This document shows, piece by piece, positions 12,724 to 26,872 of a DNA stretch of 64,000 nucleotides. The notes under the pieces were generated by a model. It was not told where the DNA came from, did not search any database, and saw nothing but the letters and a program-made list of their open reading frames with translations. Origin of the DNA: an uncultured Pelagibacteraceae bacterium (GTDB taxonomy: Bacteria > Pseudomonadota > Alphaproteobacteria > Pelagibacterales > Pelagibacteraceae); the NCBI GenBank assembly GCA_902527215.1, contig CABZOF010000004.1, positions 1 through 64,000 on the forward strand, in the 5' to 3' direction. Within the stretch, counting starts at the first letter, position 1. The number at the start of each line of letters is the position of its first letter. The position numbers and the translations under genes were made by a program.

Positions 12724-14679
12724 ATGCAAATTCCAGTTTTATTACCAAATATTTTTAATCATCCTTTTACATACGAATTTGATAAAAAATTAAGTCCAGG
12801 AACTTATGTGAAGGTACCATTTGGAAAAAAGGATTTAACAGGCGTTGTATGGAACTCATTTGAAAAGAAAATTCAAAAAAAATTTAAACTTAAAAAAATT
12901 AAATCTATTATCGAATTAAATCCTTTAAAAATTGAAACAATAAATTTTTTGAATTGGTTCTCAAATTATAATTTGGTACCGATTGGAATGTGTTTAAAAC
13001 TTCATTTACTTGGTGGTGATGCAATAACCAAATTTGATGATAAAGAATATCTAATCTTTAATAATAAAAAACCTAGAAAAAATTTTAAACTTTCTGAGGA
13101 TCAAAATAAAGTCTTTAGAGAAATGTTAAAAAAAAACGAGGAATTTAGAGTACACTTGCTTCAAGGAACAACTGGATCTGGAAAAACAATTGTATATTTC
13201 AAGCAAATAGAGGAAATTTTAAAAAAAAACTATCAGGCAATAATTTTACTGCCAGAAATAGGACTTACTTCAGAATTTGAGAGAAAGTTTGAGGAATTTT
13301 TTGGTTTTAAAGCTGCAATTTGGCATTCGGGAATAACACCAAAAAGAAAAAAAATTATTTGGAGTGGTGTAGCATCAGGATTAATAAAGGTGGTTATTGG
13401 TGCAAGATCGTCTCTTTTTTTGCCATTTAAAAAAATAGGACTAATAGTAATTGATGAAGAACATGATCAATCATTTAAGCAAGATGAAGGTATTATTTAT
13501 AATGCAAGGGATATGGCAATTGCAAGAGCTAACTTTGAAAATATTCCTATTAATCTTGTAACTGCAGTTCCTTCAATAGAAACATATGCTAATGTTAAAA
13601 AAAATAAGTATTCCATATCAAGATTAATTAAAAGATATAAAGATGCAAATCTCCCTTCATTCGAAATAATTGATTTAAACAATAGCAGCCTAAATAAACA
13701 ATCATGGATTGCCACTGAAACTTTGAAAAAGGTTAAAGATCATTTAAAAAAAAATGATCAAGTTTTATTTTTTATGAATAGAAGAGGTTTTGCACCTTTT
13801 GCACTATGCAAAAATTGTGTAAAAGTATACTCGTGCCCAAACTGTTCTATAAATTTAGTATATCACAAAGGTAAAAATATTTTACTTTGTCATTATTGTG
13901 GTTACAAAAGTAAATTAAATAGAAGTTGTAGTAAAGGAAACACTTGTGATTTTGTTTTTAGCGGCCCAGGTGTTGAAAGAATCGCAGAGGAAGTAAAAAT
14001 ATTATTTCCTGACAAAAAAATATCAATTTTTTCAAGCGATACTATGAACAAAAAATCATCCAAAGATCAACTTGAAAGTATAGTAAATGGAGAAGTTGAT
14101 ATTTTAATTGGGACACAATTAATTTCAAAAGGTTTTCATTTTCCAAATTTAAATTGTATTGTTGTTTTAGATATTGATTTAACATCTAATGGACACGATC
14201 TTAGAACAGCTGAAAAAAATCTTCAACTTTACCACCAGTTATCCGGAAGAGCAGGAAGAACTGGTAAACCTGCTAAAGTATATTTTCAAACTCATGGTAT
14301 TAATCAAAATATCATAAATCAAATTACTCATCATGACCCATTTATTTTTTTAGACAATGAATTGAAGTTAAGAGAAAAAAATAACCTTCCACCATTTGAA
14401 AGATTTATTTCATTAATACTCACTGCCTCGAAAGAAAATAAATTAGAAGAAGAGTCTCAAAATTTAAAACAAGTGCTCCTAAATTCTCTCGATGATAAAG
14501 TCTTGGGACCTGTGAATGCACCTATTTATAGAGTTAAAGGAAAATATCGACAAAGACTTTTAATAAGGTCAAAAAAGGGGTTAAAAATACAAAATAAGTT
14601 GTCTGAAATATTAAATAAGCACAAATTATCCAGTGAAATAAAACTGACGGTTGATGTTGATCCAATAACCTTTAATTAA
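12724..14679 (+). CDS. priA: Primosomal replication-restart helicase PriA
   Basis: PriA is a 3'-5' DNA helicase that recognises abandoned forks and reloads the replisome. The 651-residue protein, shorter than E. coli's 732, has Walker A GTTGSGKT, the DEEH box in VIDEEHDQSFKQ, and late helicase motifs GTQLISKGFHFP and YHQLSGRAGRTG. The zinc region begins CKNCVKVYSCPNC and continues LLCHYCGY, but the last Cys pair is CSKGNTC (C-x5-C) rather than the usual C-x2-C. It precedes atpH, the common alphaproteobacterial order. The start directly follows the previous stop. Confidence 0.95.
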   Translation: MQIPVLLPNIFNHPFTYEFDKKLSPGTYVKVPFGKKDLTGVVWNSFEKKIQKKFKLKKIKSIIELNPLKIETINFLNWFSNYNLVPIGMCLKLHLLGGDAITKFDDKEYLIFNNKKPRKNFKLSEDQNKVFREMLKKNEEFRVHLLQGTTGSGKTIVYFKQIEEILKKNYQAIILLPEIGLTSEFERKFEEFFGFKAAIWHSGITPKRKKIIWSGVASGLIKVVIGARSSLFLPFKKIGLIVIDEEHDQSFKQDEGIIYNARDMAIARANFENIPINLVTAVPSIETYANVKKNKYSISRLIKRYKDANLPSFEIIDLNNSSLNKQSWIATETLKKVKDHLKKNDQVLFFMNRRGFAPFALCKNCVKVYSCPNCSINLVYHKGKNILLCHYCGYKSKLNRSCSKGNTCDFVFSGPGVERIAEEVKILFPDKKISIFSSDTMNKKSSKDQLESIVNGEVDILIGTQLISKGFHFPNLNCIVVLDIDLTSNGHDLRTAEKNLQLYHQLSGRAGRTGKPAKVYFQTHGINQNIINQITHHDPFIFLDNELKLREKNNLPPFERFISLILTASKENKLEEESQNLKQVLLNSLDDKVLGPVNAPIYRVKGKYRQRLLIRSKKGLKIQNKLSEILNKHKLSSEIKLTVDVDPITFN

Positions 14680-14776
14680 GAGACAAAATAGATATTAAAT
14701 TGTTAATCTGATGCTTGAAGACATCTTACTCATATGCTACTTAATCCAAAAAATCTTCTAAAATAAAGAGTTAAAA
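14680..14776 (+). promoter_or_regulatory. Gap before the atp operon, probable promoter region
   Basis: This 97-base spacer between priA and atpH is long for this genome and precedes a highly expressed operon. TTGAAG near 14715 followed after 17 bases by TACTTA is the best sigma70-like pair I can see, but the match is weak. I find no strong hairpin and no small open reading frame. The Shine-Dalgarno-like AAAGAG for the TTG start of atpH lies at its end. Confidence 0.3.
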
Positions 14777-15334
14777 TTGAGCAAAAATAACAGTTTTTCA
14801 GTCACTACAGCAAGTAGATATTCTTTAGCACTATATGAATTAGCAAAAGAAAAAAATTCATTAGATGAAGTAGAAGAACAATCAATATCTTTATTAAAAT
14901 TAATAGATGAGAGCAAAGATTTTAGTTCATTAATAAAAGATCCAACTAACTCTGTAAATGAACTTCAGGATGTAATTAATAAGATTGTTGATAATTATAA
15001 ATTAAATTCTTTATTATCAAAATTTTTAGGTTTTCTAATATCTAAAAGAAGATTTTTTTATGTTAAAACAATTCTTCAAGATTTTGTAGATACTTGCTCC
15101 AAAAAAAGAGGAGAGGTAAAAGCTGAATTAATCTCATCTAAAGAATTATCAGGAGAACAAGTAAGTAAAATAAATGACGAATTATCTCAAAATTTTAATG
15201 CAAAAATTAAATTAGACTATAAATATGATAAAAGTTTAATTGGAGGTTTATTAATTCAAGTTGGTAGTATTATGGTAGATACCTCTATTAAAAATAAATT
15301 ACAACAAATCGAAAATACAATGATAGAGGCTTAA
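14777..15334 (+). CDS. atpH: ATP synthase F1 delta subunit
   Basis: Delta links the F1 head to the peripheral stalk of the ATP synthase. The 185-residue protein shows the OSCP/delta pattern: an N-terminal helical domain (ASRYSLALYELAKEK) and the C-terminal signature KLDYKYDKSLIGGLLIQVGSIMVDTSIKNKL, given here only as a landmark region near residues 150-180. The start codon is TTG, supported by a Shine-Dalgarno-like AAAGAG about seven bases upstream and by lack of a nearby ATG. It heads atpHAGDC; the F0 genes are elsewhere, as is normal in alphaproteobacteria. The 97-base gap after priA probably holds the operon's promoter. Confidence 0.95.
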   Translation: MSKNNSFSVTTASRYSLALYELAKEKNSLDEVEEQSISLLKLIDESKDFSSLIKDPTNSVNELQDVINKIVDNYKLNSLLSKFLGFLISKRRFFYVKTILQDFVDTCSKKRGEVKAELISSKELSGEQVSKINDELSQNFNAKIKLDYKYDKSLIGGLLIQVGSIMVDTSIKNKLQQIENTMIEA

Positions 15335-16870
15335 ATGGAAATAAATCCTTCAGAAGTTACGAAAATATTAAAAGAACAAATTAAAAAATTTGGAGATAAA
15401 GCTGAGGTTACCGAGGTTGGTCAAGTTTTATCAGTAGGAGATGGTATAGCAAGAATTTATGGATTAGATAATGTTCAAGCTGGAGAAATGGTAGAATTTT
15501 CTGACGGTTCGAAAGGAATGGCATTGAACCTAGAAAGTGAAAATGTAGGTGTTGTAATTTTTGGCGATGATAAAGCGGTTAAGGAAGGTGATACTGTAAA
15601 AAGAACTGGTGCGATTGTTGATACACCAGTCGGAAAAGAATTACTTGGTAGAGTAGTTGATGGTTTAGGAAATCCAATTGATGGAAAAGGTGCATTAGAT
15701 AAAAGCATAAAAAGAAGCAGAGTTGAAGTCAAAGCTCCAGGTATAATTCCACGTAAATCTGTTAGTGAACCAATGCAGACTGGTCTAAAATCAATTGATA
15801 GTCTGGTTCCAATTGGAAGAGGACAAAGAGAATTAATTATTGGAGATAGACAAACTGGCAAAACAGCAGTGGCTATTGACGCTATTATAAACCAGAAAAA
15901 AATTAACGAGTCAGGTGATGAGAAGAAAAAATTATATTGTATTTATGTAGCCGTAGGTCAAAAAAGATCTACAGTTAGACAGATTGAAAAAACACTAGAA
16001 GAAGCTGGTGCAATGGAATACACAACTATAGTTGCAGCAACAGCATCAGATGCAGCACCACTTCAGTTTTTAGCTCCATACACTGGATGTACTATGGGTG
16101 AATATTTTAGAGATAATGGAATGCATGCTTTAATAATATATGATGATTTATCAAAACAAGCTGTCGCTTATAGACAAATGTCTCTATTGTTAAGAAGACC
16201 CCCTGGAAGAGAGGCGTATCCTGGTGATGTATTTTATTTACATAGTAGATTACTTGAAAGAGCAGCAAAATTAGGTGACGAACATGGAGGTGGTTCTTTG
16301 ACAGCTCTTCCAATCATTGAAACTCAGGGAGGTGACGTTTCTGCATTTATACCAACAAATGTGATCTCAATTACTGATGGACAAATTTTCCTTGAAACTG
16401 AACTTTTTAACCAAGGTATAAGACCAGCAATTAATGTTGGTTTATCTGTATCAAGAGTAGGATCCTCTGCGCAAACAAAGGCCATGAAAAAAGTTTCAGG
16501 GTCGATGAAATTAGAATTGGCTCAATATCGAGAAATGGCTGCATTTGCACAGTTTGGTTCAGACCTTGATGCATCTACTCAAAAATTACTTAACCGAGGT
16601 TCAAAATTAACCGAACTATTAAAGCAAAACCAATATTCCCCCATGACAGTTGCAGAACAAGTTATTTCTGTATTTTGTGGAGTTAGAGGACATCTTGATG
16701 ATATTGAACAAAAGGATATTTCAAGTTTTGAGAATAAAATTATTGAAAAATGTAAAGCTGAAAAGCCAGATATCATTGAGTCAATCACAACTTCAGGGAA
16801 ACTTGAAGATGATAAAGAAAAAGAATTGAATGAAATTATTTTACAACTTAAGAAAGATTTTAACTCATAA
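15335..16870 (+). CDS. atpA: ATP synthase F1 alpha subunit
   Basis: This is the non-catalytic nucleotide-binding subunit of F1. The 511-residue protein has Walker [14 protein letters not shown], the family signature around [17 protein letters not shown] and the conserved [20 protein letters not shown] stretch. The ATG immediately follows the atpH stop (TAAATG), and atpG begins six bases after its stop. Nothing is unusual in length or motifs. Alpha and beta form the hexamer to which the zeta inhibitor encoded at 52933 is expected to bind. Confidence 0.98.
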   Translation: MEINPSEVTKILKEQIKKFGDKAEVTEVGQVLSVGDGIARIYGLDNVQAGEMVEFSDGSKGMALNLESENVGVVIFGDDKAVKEGDTVKRTGAIVDTPVGKELLGRVVDGLGNPIDGKGALDKSIKRSRVEVKAPGIIPRKSVSEPMQTGLKSIDSLVPIGRGQRELIIGDRQTGKTAVAIDAIINQKKINESGDEKKKLYCIYVAVGQKRSTVRQIEKTLEEAGAMEYTTIVAATASDAAPLQFLAPYTGCTMGEYFRDNGMHALIIYDDLSKQAVAYRQMSLLLRRPPGREAYPGDVFYLHSRLLERAAKLGDEHGGGSLTALPIIETQGGDVSAFIPTNVISITDGQIFLETELFNQGIRPAINVGLSVSRVGSSAQTKAMKKVSGSMKLELAQYREMAAFAQFGSDLDASTQKLLNRGSKLTELLKQNQYSPMTVAEQVISVFCGVRGHLDDIEQKDISSFENKIIEKCKAEKPDIIESITTSGKLEDDKEKELNEIILQLKKDFNS

Positions 16871-16876
16871 AAAATA

Positions 16877-19172
<2,296 letters not shown>

Positions 19173-19173
<1 letters not shown>

Positions 19174-19565
19174 TGAGCGAAGAATATTTTGTAGAAATAG
19201 TAAACCCTGAAAAATCATTTTTATCAAAAAATGATGTCACCGAGGTAGTTGTTCCTGCATTTGAAGGTGAGATAGGGATTTTAAAAGATCATATATCTAT
19301 CATTTCTTTTTTAAAACCAGGAATAATTAAAATATTTTCAAAGTCTGGTGAGGAAAGTTTTTATGTAAATGATGGCATAATTGAATTTAAAGATAATAAT
19401 CTTTCTATACTTACAAGTCTTATTTTAAATTTAAAAGATATTGATAAAGAAAAAATTTCAGAAATTCAGAAATCTGCTGAGGAAGAACTTCATAAGGCTG
19501 ATATAAATGATCAGGAAAGATATTTGCTTGATCAAAAACTTGAAGTATTAAGATCAATTAACTAA
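19173..19565 (+). CDS. atpC: ATP synthase F1 epsilon subunit
   Basis: Epsilon binds gamma in the central stalk and can regulate ATPase activity. The 130-residue protein has the N-terminal beta-sandwich (FVEIVNPEKSFLSKNDVTEVVVPAFEGEIGIL region) and a short C-terminal helical part. The second helix appears weak, consistent with organisms where the zeta protein rather than epsilon is the main inhibitor; that link is an inference. Its 3' end overlaps the 3' end of the convergent rppH by 12 bases, leaving no room for a terminator. Confidence 0.93.
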
Positions 19566-20033
19566 AATTTTTTCTACTTCTTCTTGAATTTTTTCGTATA
19601 CATGTAGTTTAAATTCTACTACGAGTTCAGTAATTTCATCTGGATATACCCATTTCCACTCAAGAAATTCTGGATGTTTTGTATTAATATTAATTTCTTT
19701 TTCATCACCATTAAATCTCATTATATACCATTGTTGTTTTTGACCTTTAAATTTACCTTTCCAAATAATTCCTAATAATTCATTTGGTAAATGATAAGTA
19801 AGAAAGCCATCAATTTTTTTAATTAAACTTACTGATTTAATACTAGTTTCTTCTTTTAATTCTCTAATTGCTGCTTCATAAAAGTCTTCACCTTTGTCAA
19901 CCCCACCTTGTGGCATTTGCCAAAAGTTTTTTTTATTATCTATTCTTTTTGCAACAAAAATTTTGTTATCTTTATTTAAAACAACTATCCCAACTCCACT
20001 TCTAAGTGGTAAATTTTTATATTTCTCTTTCAT
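19554..20033 (-). CDS. rppH: RNA pyrophosphohydrolase (Nudix)
   Basis: RppH removes pyrophosphate from 5'-triphosphate RNA or hydrolyses dinucleoside polyphosphates. The 159-residue protein has the Nudix box GGVDKGEDFYEAAIRELKEE, followed by TSI where the consensus has x-Gly-hydrophobic, and the RppH-type start YRxGVG-like LPLRSGVGIVVLNKD with FWQMPQGGVD. It is the last gene of the rplU-to-rppH run, one base after ctpA, and converges on atpC with a 12-base overlap. Confidence 0.92.
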   Translation of the reverse strand: MKEKYKNLPLRSGVGIVVLNKDNKIFVAKRIDNKKNFWQMPQGGVDKGEDFYEAAIRELKEETSIKSVSLIKKIDGFLTYHLPNELLGIIWKGKFKGQKQQWYIMRFNGDEKEININTKHPEFLEWKWVYPDEITELVVEFKLHVYEKIQEEVEKILVN

Positions 20034-20034
20034 T

Positions 20035-21180
20035 TTACCCGTTTAAAAGCTCTAGAGCGAATAGTAGTTGATTATCTGTATCAGTATTGAACCTAAAGTC
20101 ATCAGATCCTTCTGCTATCTCAATATCTGGTGAGACACCTATTTCTGAAATAGATTTTCCAGATGGAAGGTAATATTTAGATACAGTTAATCTTATTGCA
20201 CCATTATTTTTGAGAGGAATGATTGATTGTACAGAACCTTTACCATAGCTATTTTCTCCAACTATTATTGCTCTTTTGTGATCTTTGAGTGCGCCTGCTA
20301 CAATTTCAGATGCAGATGCAGAACCATAATTTATTAAAACAACAATTGTATTTCCATCCAATATATCGCCTTTTTTAGCGAAAAATTTTCTACTTTCATA
20401 TTTTCTTTTACTTTTTGTTGAAACAATTTCCCCACTATCTAAAAAAAAATCCGTAATTTTAATTGCTTGAGAAAGCAGACCCCCAGGATTATTTCTTAAA
20501 TCTAAAATATAATTTTTAACATTTTCATTTTTTTTAAATTCTTTAATTTTATCCTTAATTTGACTACTGCTATTTTCATTAAATGATGTAAGTCTTAAAT
20601 AACCTGTTTGATTATCTAGTATTTCAGATTTAACAGATGAAACTTTAATTTTTTCTCTTGTAATATTAAAAATTAACGCCTTTCGTTCACCCCTCCTTCT
20701 AACTGTTATCTCAATATCTGTTCCAACAGGACCCCTCATGATATCAACTGCTTCACTTAAAGATTTACCTTGAACCTGAATATCATTAATTCTTACAATA
20801 TAATCACCAGCTTTAACTCCTGCTTCAGCTGCAGGCGAATCGTCCATGGGCGTTATTACCTTTATTACTCCAGCTTCCATGCTCACTTCAATACCCAGTC
20901 CTCCAAATTCTCCACTCGTTTCTGTTTGCATACTTTGATAAGATTCTGGTGACATATAAGCAGAATATGGATCTAAGGATTGAAGAACACCATTTATTGC
21001 AGCATCCATTGCATCACTTTGATTTACCTCATCAACAAATTCTTTATTAATTTTATCTAAGACTTCTGAAAATACGTCAATTTTTTTATAAATGTCATTC
21101 TCTTCTGATGCGCTTAGAATACTAGTTACGAAAAAAAAAATAAATAATGTTAAAAGATATGCTTTAAATTTTTTAATCAT
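20035..21180 (-). CDS. ctpA: Carboxy-terminal processing protease CtpA (S41)
   Basis: This periplasmic serine protease trims the C-termini of envelope proteins and is often tied to peptidoglycan hydrolase control. The 381-residue protein has a signal peptide (~1-23, ending TSILSA), a PDZ domain (~92-170, with GLGIEV) and the S41 catalytic domain with Ser289 in NYGSASASEIVAG and the general-base Lys314 in SYGKGSVQ. It overlaps rsfS by four bases (ATGA). In other alphaproteobacteria rlmH and an EnvC-like gene often sit between rsfS and ctpA; both are absent here. Confidence 0.95.
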   Translation of the reverse strand: MIKKFKAYLLTLFIFFFVTSILSASEENDIYKKIDVFSEVLDKINKEFVDEVNQSDAMDAAINGVLQSLDPYSAYMSPESYQSMQTETSGEFGGLGIEVSMEAGVIKVITPMDDSPAAEAGVKAGDYIVRINDIQVQGKSLSEAVDIMRGPVGTDIEITVRRRGERKALIFNITREKIKVSSVKSEILDNQTGYLRLTSFNENSSSQIKDKIKEFKKNENVKNYILDLRNNPGGLLSQAIKITDFFLDSGEIVSTKSKRKYESRKFFAKKGDILDGNTIVVLINYGSASASEIVAGALKDHKRAIIVGENSYGKGSVQSIIPLKNNGAIRLTVSKYYLPSGKSISEIGVSPDIEIAEGSDDFRFNTDTDNQLLFALELLNG

Positions 21181-21527
21181 ATAATTACTTTTTCTTTAGG
21201 AATTAATTCAGACCATATTTTTTCTAACTCATAAAATTTTCTTTTTTCAGGATTGAAAATATGAATAATAAGATCTATTCCATCTACAAGTTTCCAATCA
21301 CTACTTTCTCTTCCCTCAATTTTACAATTGTTTACACCGTTTTTTTTTAAATATTCATATACTTGCTCTGATAAAGCTTGGATATGTCTTGAAGACGTCC
21401 CGCTAGCGATTATCATTTGATCCGCTATTGATGATTTTCCATCTAAATCTATTGAAACAATATCTAGGGCTTTATTTGCATCTAAGAGATTGACCACATC
21501 CTTGTGAAGAGAAGAGATTTTGTCCAT
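21177..21527 (-). CDS. rsfS: Ribosome silencing factor RsfS
   Basis: RsfS binds L14 on the large subunit and blocks subunit joining in starvation. The 116-residue protein matches the family: DIVSIDLDGKSSIADQMIIASG, then SSRHIQALSEQVYEYLK, EGRESSDWKLVDGIDLIIHIF and the ending LEKIWSEL. It lies between nadD and ctpA, the typical context. The start is ATG with nadD ending 17 bases upstream. Confidence 0.95.
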   Translation of the reverse strand: MDKISSLHKDVVNLLDANKALDIVSIDLDGKSSIADQMIIASGTSSRHIQALSEQVYEYLKKNGVNNCKIEGRESSDWKLVDGIDLIIHIFNPEKRKFYELEKIWSELIPKEKVII

Positions 21528-21544
21528 TAATTATTAAAAGAGTA

Positions 21545-22090
21545 TCAAATTTTTCTTAATTTAGAAGATGAAATATTGACCTTATTAAATTTTATAAATT
21601 TTAAGCTTTTCTTACTATATTTTTTAAAGCTTCTAGAACTTAATGATTTAGCCTTATATCTGTCTCTATCAAATACTAGAATGTTACAAATAGATGAGAT
21701 TAAATCAGAATTTTTCCATTTGTGAAAATTAATCAAACTATCTGCTCCCATTATGAAATAAATATCAGTCTTTTTATTATTTTTTTTTATATACTTTATA
21801 AGGTCAATTGTTCTACTTGATTTAATTTTATCCTCAAAATATTTTACTTTTATAAATAGATTTTTTTTAGAAATTTTTTTTGCAAAATTAATTCTTTTAT
21901 TTAAACTTAAACTACTTTTTCCTTTAAATGGATTTTTTTTGGTTACTGCCCAAATAATTTTATCAATATCAAATCTTTTTTTTGCCTCTTTAGAGATACT
22001 TAAATGTCCTTTATGTGCTGGATCAAAAGTACCTCCAAGAATACCAATTTTTTTTTTATTTCCTTGTTTGTCCAGATCCATATATCTCAT
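21545..22090 (-). CDS. nadD: Nicotinate-nucleotide adenylyltransferase
   Basis: NadD adenylates nicotinate mononucleotide in NAD synthesis. The 181-residue protein has the nucleotidyl-transferase motif GILGGTFDPAHKGHL and the C-terminal ISSSKLR (the family ISSTxIR motif), with YFIMGADSLINFHKWK between. The start overlaps the end of proA by 35 bases; an ATG three codons later (22081) is equally possible. The body is rich in Lys/Asn from AT-driven codon choice and ends soon after the second motif, so it is on the short side for the family. Confidence 0.9.
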   Translation of the reverse strand: MRYMDLDKQGNKKKIGILGGTFDPAHKGHLSISKEAKKRFDIDKIIWAVTKKNPFKGKSSLSLNKRINFAKKISKKNLFIKVKYFEDKIKSSRTIDLIKYIKKNNKKTDIYFIMGADSLINFHKWKNSDLISSICNILVFDRDRYKAKSLSSRSFKKYSKKSLKFIKFNKVNISSSKLRKI

Positions 22091-23299
22091 ATTTATAACT
22101 AACTAGCTGGTTTAGTCCAACAGGACCTCTTGGTGGAAGTTTATTTGTTGAAATTCCAACCTCACCACCAAAACCAAATTCTCCTCCATCAGCATACTGT
22201 GTTGAAGAATTGTGAATAGCGATCGAACTTTTAACATTTTTTATAAAAAATTTTGCAGAAATTTTATTATTTGTAATTATCGCATCAGTATGCATTGTTC
22301 CGTATTTATTAATATGATTTACTGCATCATTAATATTGTTTACTAATTTTACAGATATTTTTGCAGATAAATGTTCCTTCGACCATGTTTTATTATTTGC
22401 TAATTTTGAATTCCCATTAAACAATTTAGAAATTTTTCTATCTGCATAAATATAGCAACCTCTTTCAGTGAGTTCATTTAATATCTCATTTACATTTTTA
22501 GATTTATTTTTATGTATTAAGAGTGTCTCAGTAGCTCCACAAATGCTAGTATTGCGCAACTTAGCATTGATTAATATTTTCTTTGCCATCTTAAGATTTG
22601 CATCTTTATCAATATATGTATGACACATACCTTCAAGATGACCAATTACAGGAACAGAGGATAAATCTTGAACTTTTTTTACAAGACTTTTTCCACCCCT
22701 TGGAATAATAACATCTATATAATCTGACATTTTTGAAAGCATATAGTCGACTAGTTTTCTATTTTTATTCTCTACAAACTGAACAAAATTCTTATTTATT
22801 TTATTTTTTTCTAAAGATTTTCTAAAAAGATCAGCTAAAATTTTATTACTAAAGTAAGCCTCTGACCCTCCTCTTAATATTACGCAGTTCCCAGATTTAA
22901 AACAAAGTGAGGACACATCCGAAGTAACATTTGGTCTACTTTCATAAATTACACCAATAATACCAATTGGAATTGATACTTTCTTAAGTTTTAAGCCGTT
23001 TGGTCTTTTCCAGGTATCTATATCAACATCTACTGGATCCTTAAATTTTGAAATAGTTTTAATTGACTTAATAATTGATCTTATTTTGTCATTATTAAGA
23101 GCAAGTCTTTTAATTAAATTCTCTTTAAGTTTTTTAAATTTGGCAATTTTTATATCTTTTGCGTTTTCGACCAAAATTTTGTTTTGGTTTTTTAAAATAA
23201 GTTGAATGTAATAATTTAATACTTTATTTTTTCTTTTATTACTTATTTTGTTTTGAAAAGCAATTTTTGCATTTAAACCAATTTTTTCTAAAGTTTTGC

Positions 23300-23303
<4 letters not shown>
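22056..23303 (-). CDS. proA: Gamma-glutamyl phosphate reductase
   Basis: ProA reduces glutamyl-5-phosphate to glutamate semialdehyde in proline synthesis. The 415-residue protein has the substrate region YESRPNVTSDVSSLCFKSGN, IPRGGKSLVKKV, the catalytic Cys in NTSICGATETLLI and the C-terminal GGEVGISTNKLPPRGPVGL region. The ATG overlaps the proB stop by four bases (ATGA), supporting coupled expression of the ProB/ProA enzyme pair. Confidence 0.96.
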
Positions 23304-25394
<2,091 letters not shown>

Positions 25395-25395
25395 T

Positions 25396-25416
25396 TAATT
25401 AGCTGTTTACTAATTA
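25396..25416 (-). repeat. AT-rich inverted repeat at the rpmA/obgE junction
   Basis: A seven-base perfect stem (TAATTAG / CTAATTA) with a seven-base loop overlaps the rpmA stop codon. In RNA from the minus strand it would form a weak A-U hairpin. No run of U follows, so it does not look like an intrinsic terminator. It could mark the 3' end of the ribosomal-protein part of the message or be chance in AT-rich DNA. Confidence 0.3.
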
Positions 25417-25664
25417 GGCTTTACTGATACGTAAGTTCTGTCTGATTTACTTTTTTTAAAAACAACTTTTCCTTTAACAACAGAAAAAATTGAGTGGTCT
25501 TTACCCATTCCGACATTTTCCCCAGGAAAAATTTTAGTGCCTCTTTGTCTTACAATAATATTTCCAGGTATTACTAATTCACCACCATATTTTTTCACAC
25601 CAAGTCTACGGCCAGCGCTATCTCTTCCATTTCTTGATGATCCACCTGCTTTTTTTGTTGCCAT
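25410..25664 (-). CDS. rpmA: Ribosomal protein L27
   Basis: L27 sits near the peptidyl-transferase centre of the 50S subunit. The 84-residue protein begins [20 protein letters not shown], then [23 protein letters not shown] region, all hallmark L27. It starts directly with the mature-like N-terminus without the cleavable Firmicute extension. It follows rplU by 11 bases. Confidence 0.97.
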   Translation of the reverse strand: MATKKAGGSSRNGRDSAGRRLGVKKYGGELVIPGNIIVRQRGTKIFPGENVGMGKDHSIFSVVKGKVVFKKSKSDRTYVSVKPN

Positions 25665-25675
25665 AAATTACCTAT

Positions 25676-26086
25676 TTATTTTGAAGCCTCAGTTTTTTCT
25701 TTTTTAGCTTCTTTAACTACAACTTCGCTTTTTTTCATCTTTTCAGCCTCTGATAAAACTTTACCATCTTTTGAAAAAATTTTGTTAATTCTTATTAGTG
25801 AATACTTTTGTCTGTGTCCGTTTTTACGTCTTGAATTTTTTCTTCTTCTTTTTTTAAAAATTAAAACAGTTCTTTCTTTGCCATTTTTTAATAGTTCAGC
25901 TTCAACTTTCGCACCATCTACAGTTGGTGTACCTAATTCAATGCTCTTATCATCTCCATAAGCTAAAATTTCATTAAATTCCACTTTAGTGGCTGGATTT
26001 GACTCAGCTAGTTTTTCTATTTTAATTATTTCACCAGCTGAAACTTTATACTGTTTTCCACCTGTTTGTATAACTGCGTATGACAT
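25676..26086 (-). CDS. rplU: Ribosomal protein L21
   Basis: L21 is a 50S protein that binds 23S rRNA. The 136-residue sequence has the typical start MSYAVIQTGGKQYKVSAGE and the basic signature KKRRRKNSRRKNGHRQKY. After residue ~103 comes a charged Lys/Glu tail (KMKKSEVVVKEAKKEKTEASK region), longer than the ~103 residues of E. coli L21, as in several alphaproteobacteria. It is the first gene of the rplU-rpmA-obgE run and has a good promoter 28 bases upstream. Confidence 0.96.
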   Translation of the reverse strand: MSYAVIQTGGKQYKVSAGEIIKIEKLAESNPATKVEFNEILAYGDDKSIELGTPTVDGAKVEAELLKNGKERTVLIFKKRRRKNSRRKNGHRQKYSLIRINKIFSKDGKVLSEAEKMKKSEVVVKEAKKEKTEASK

Positions 26087-26113
26087 TAACGACCCTAATT
26101 TTTAATTATCAGC

Positions 26114-26141
26114 AATATAGTCAGGGCCTTATTTTAGTCAA
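26114..26141 (-). promoter_or_regulatory. Promoter for rplU-rpmA-obgE operon
   Basis: On the minus strand TTGACT (26136-26141) and TATATT (26114-26119) are spaced by 16 bases. The start would fall about seven bases on, leaving a leader of ~20 bases before the rplU ATG. It lies in the gloB-rplU spacer. It is one of the best sigma70-like matches in the window. Confidence 0.6.
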
Positions 26142-26151
26142 GCTGAATAAC

Positions 26152-26871
26152 CTAGAAATTATCCTTTAAATCTCTCAATTTTGAGAAGTTTTCAACATTT
26201 TTTGATCTTAAAAAAATATTAGTTTGTAGCTCTTCTTCAAGTGTCGATGGAATAGTTGGCTGGCCTTTGGCGAGACGATTTTTTATAAACTCAATTTTCG
26301 AAATTAAAGCTTTATTTTCTGGATCGTGTTTTAGGCAAAAATCTGAATTTTTTAATGTATATTCATGTCCACAATAAATTTCTGTCTCAATTGGTAAATT
26401 CTTTAATAACTGCAAAGAATTAAACATCTGTTCGTGAGTGCCCTCAAACACTCTTCCACAACCTAATGAAAATAATGTATCTCCAGAAAATAATGCATTT
26501 TCATTAAAAAAATAGAAACATATATGGCCTGAAGTATGCCCTGGAATATGAAAAACTTTTGCTTCAAATATACCGTCTTTCCAAGTTTCATCATTTTTTA
26601 AAGATATATCTATTTCAGGTATTCTATGTTTATCCTTATTAAAACCTATAACCTTAGCATTATATAGTTGCTTGAGCTCTTTATTGCCTCCAACGTGATC
26701 ATAATGATGGTGAGTATTCATTATGAATCTTAATTTTAGATTAAGACTTTCAATTTTATTTATAATAGGCTCTGCTTCACTAGGATCAATTACAATGGTA
26801 GACTTTGTTAACTCATCAATTAATAAATATGAAAAATTATCTTCTAAACATTTTACAATTTCTATTTTCAT
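26152..26871 (-). CDS. gloB: Hydroxyacylglutathione hydrolase (glyoxalase II)
   Basis: Glyoxalase II hydrolyses S-lactoylglutathione to lactate and glutathione in methylglyoxal detoxification. The 239-residue metallo-beta-lactamase fold has the metal motif THHHYDHVGG, the further ligands in IPGHTSGH and LFSGDTLFSLGCGRVFEG, and CGHEYTLKN near residue 165. It lies one base after metW and is probably the last gene of metX-metW-gloB. gloB next to metXW recurs in alphaproteobacteria. Confidence 0.93.
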   Translation of the reverse strand: MKIEIVKCLEDNFSYLLIDELTKSTIVIDPSEAEPIINKIESLNLKLRFIMNTHHHYDHVGGNKELKQLYNAKVIGFNKDKHRIPEIDISLKNDETWKDGIFEAKVFHIPGHTSGHICFYFFNENALFSGDTLFSLGCGRVFEGTHEQMFNSLQLLKNLPIETEIYCGHEYTLKNSDFCLKHDPENKALISKIEFIKNRLAKGQPTIPSTLEEELQTNIFLRSKNVENFSKLRDLKDNF

Positions 26872-26872
26872 T

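Noticed and set aside
14680..14776. Small RNA or small gene in the priA-atpH gap
   Set aside because: No open frame with a start context, no strong hairpin and no terminator; more likely a promoter region.
15475..15861. Long open frame of 128 codons antisense to atpA
   Set aside because: It is a mirror of the highly constrained atpA coding sequence; it resembles no family and the opposite strand encodes a textbook F1 alpha subunit.
26087..26151. tRNA gene or ribosomal-protein autoregulatory leader before rplU
   Set aside because: No cloverleaf or T-loop motif; the spacer is explained by a promoter and a ~20-base leader.
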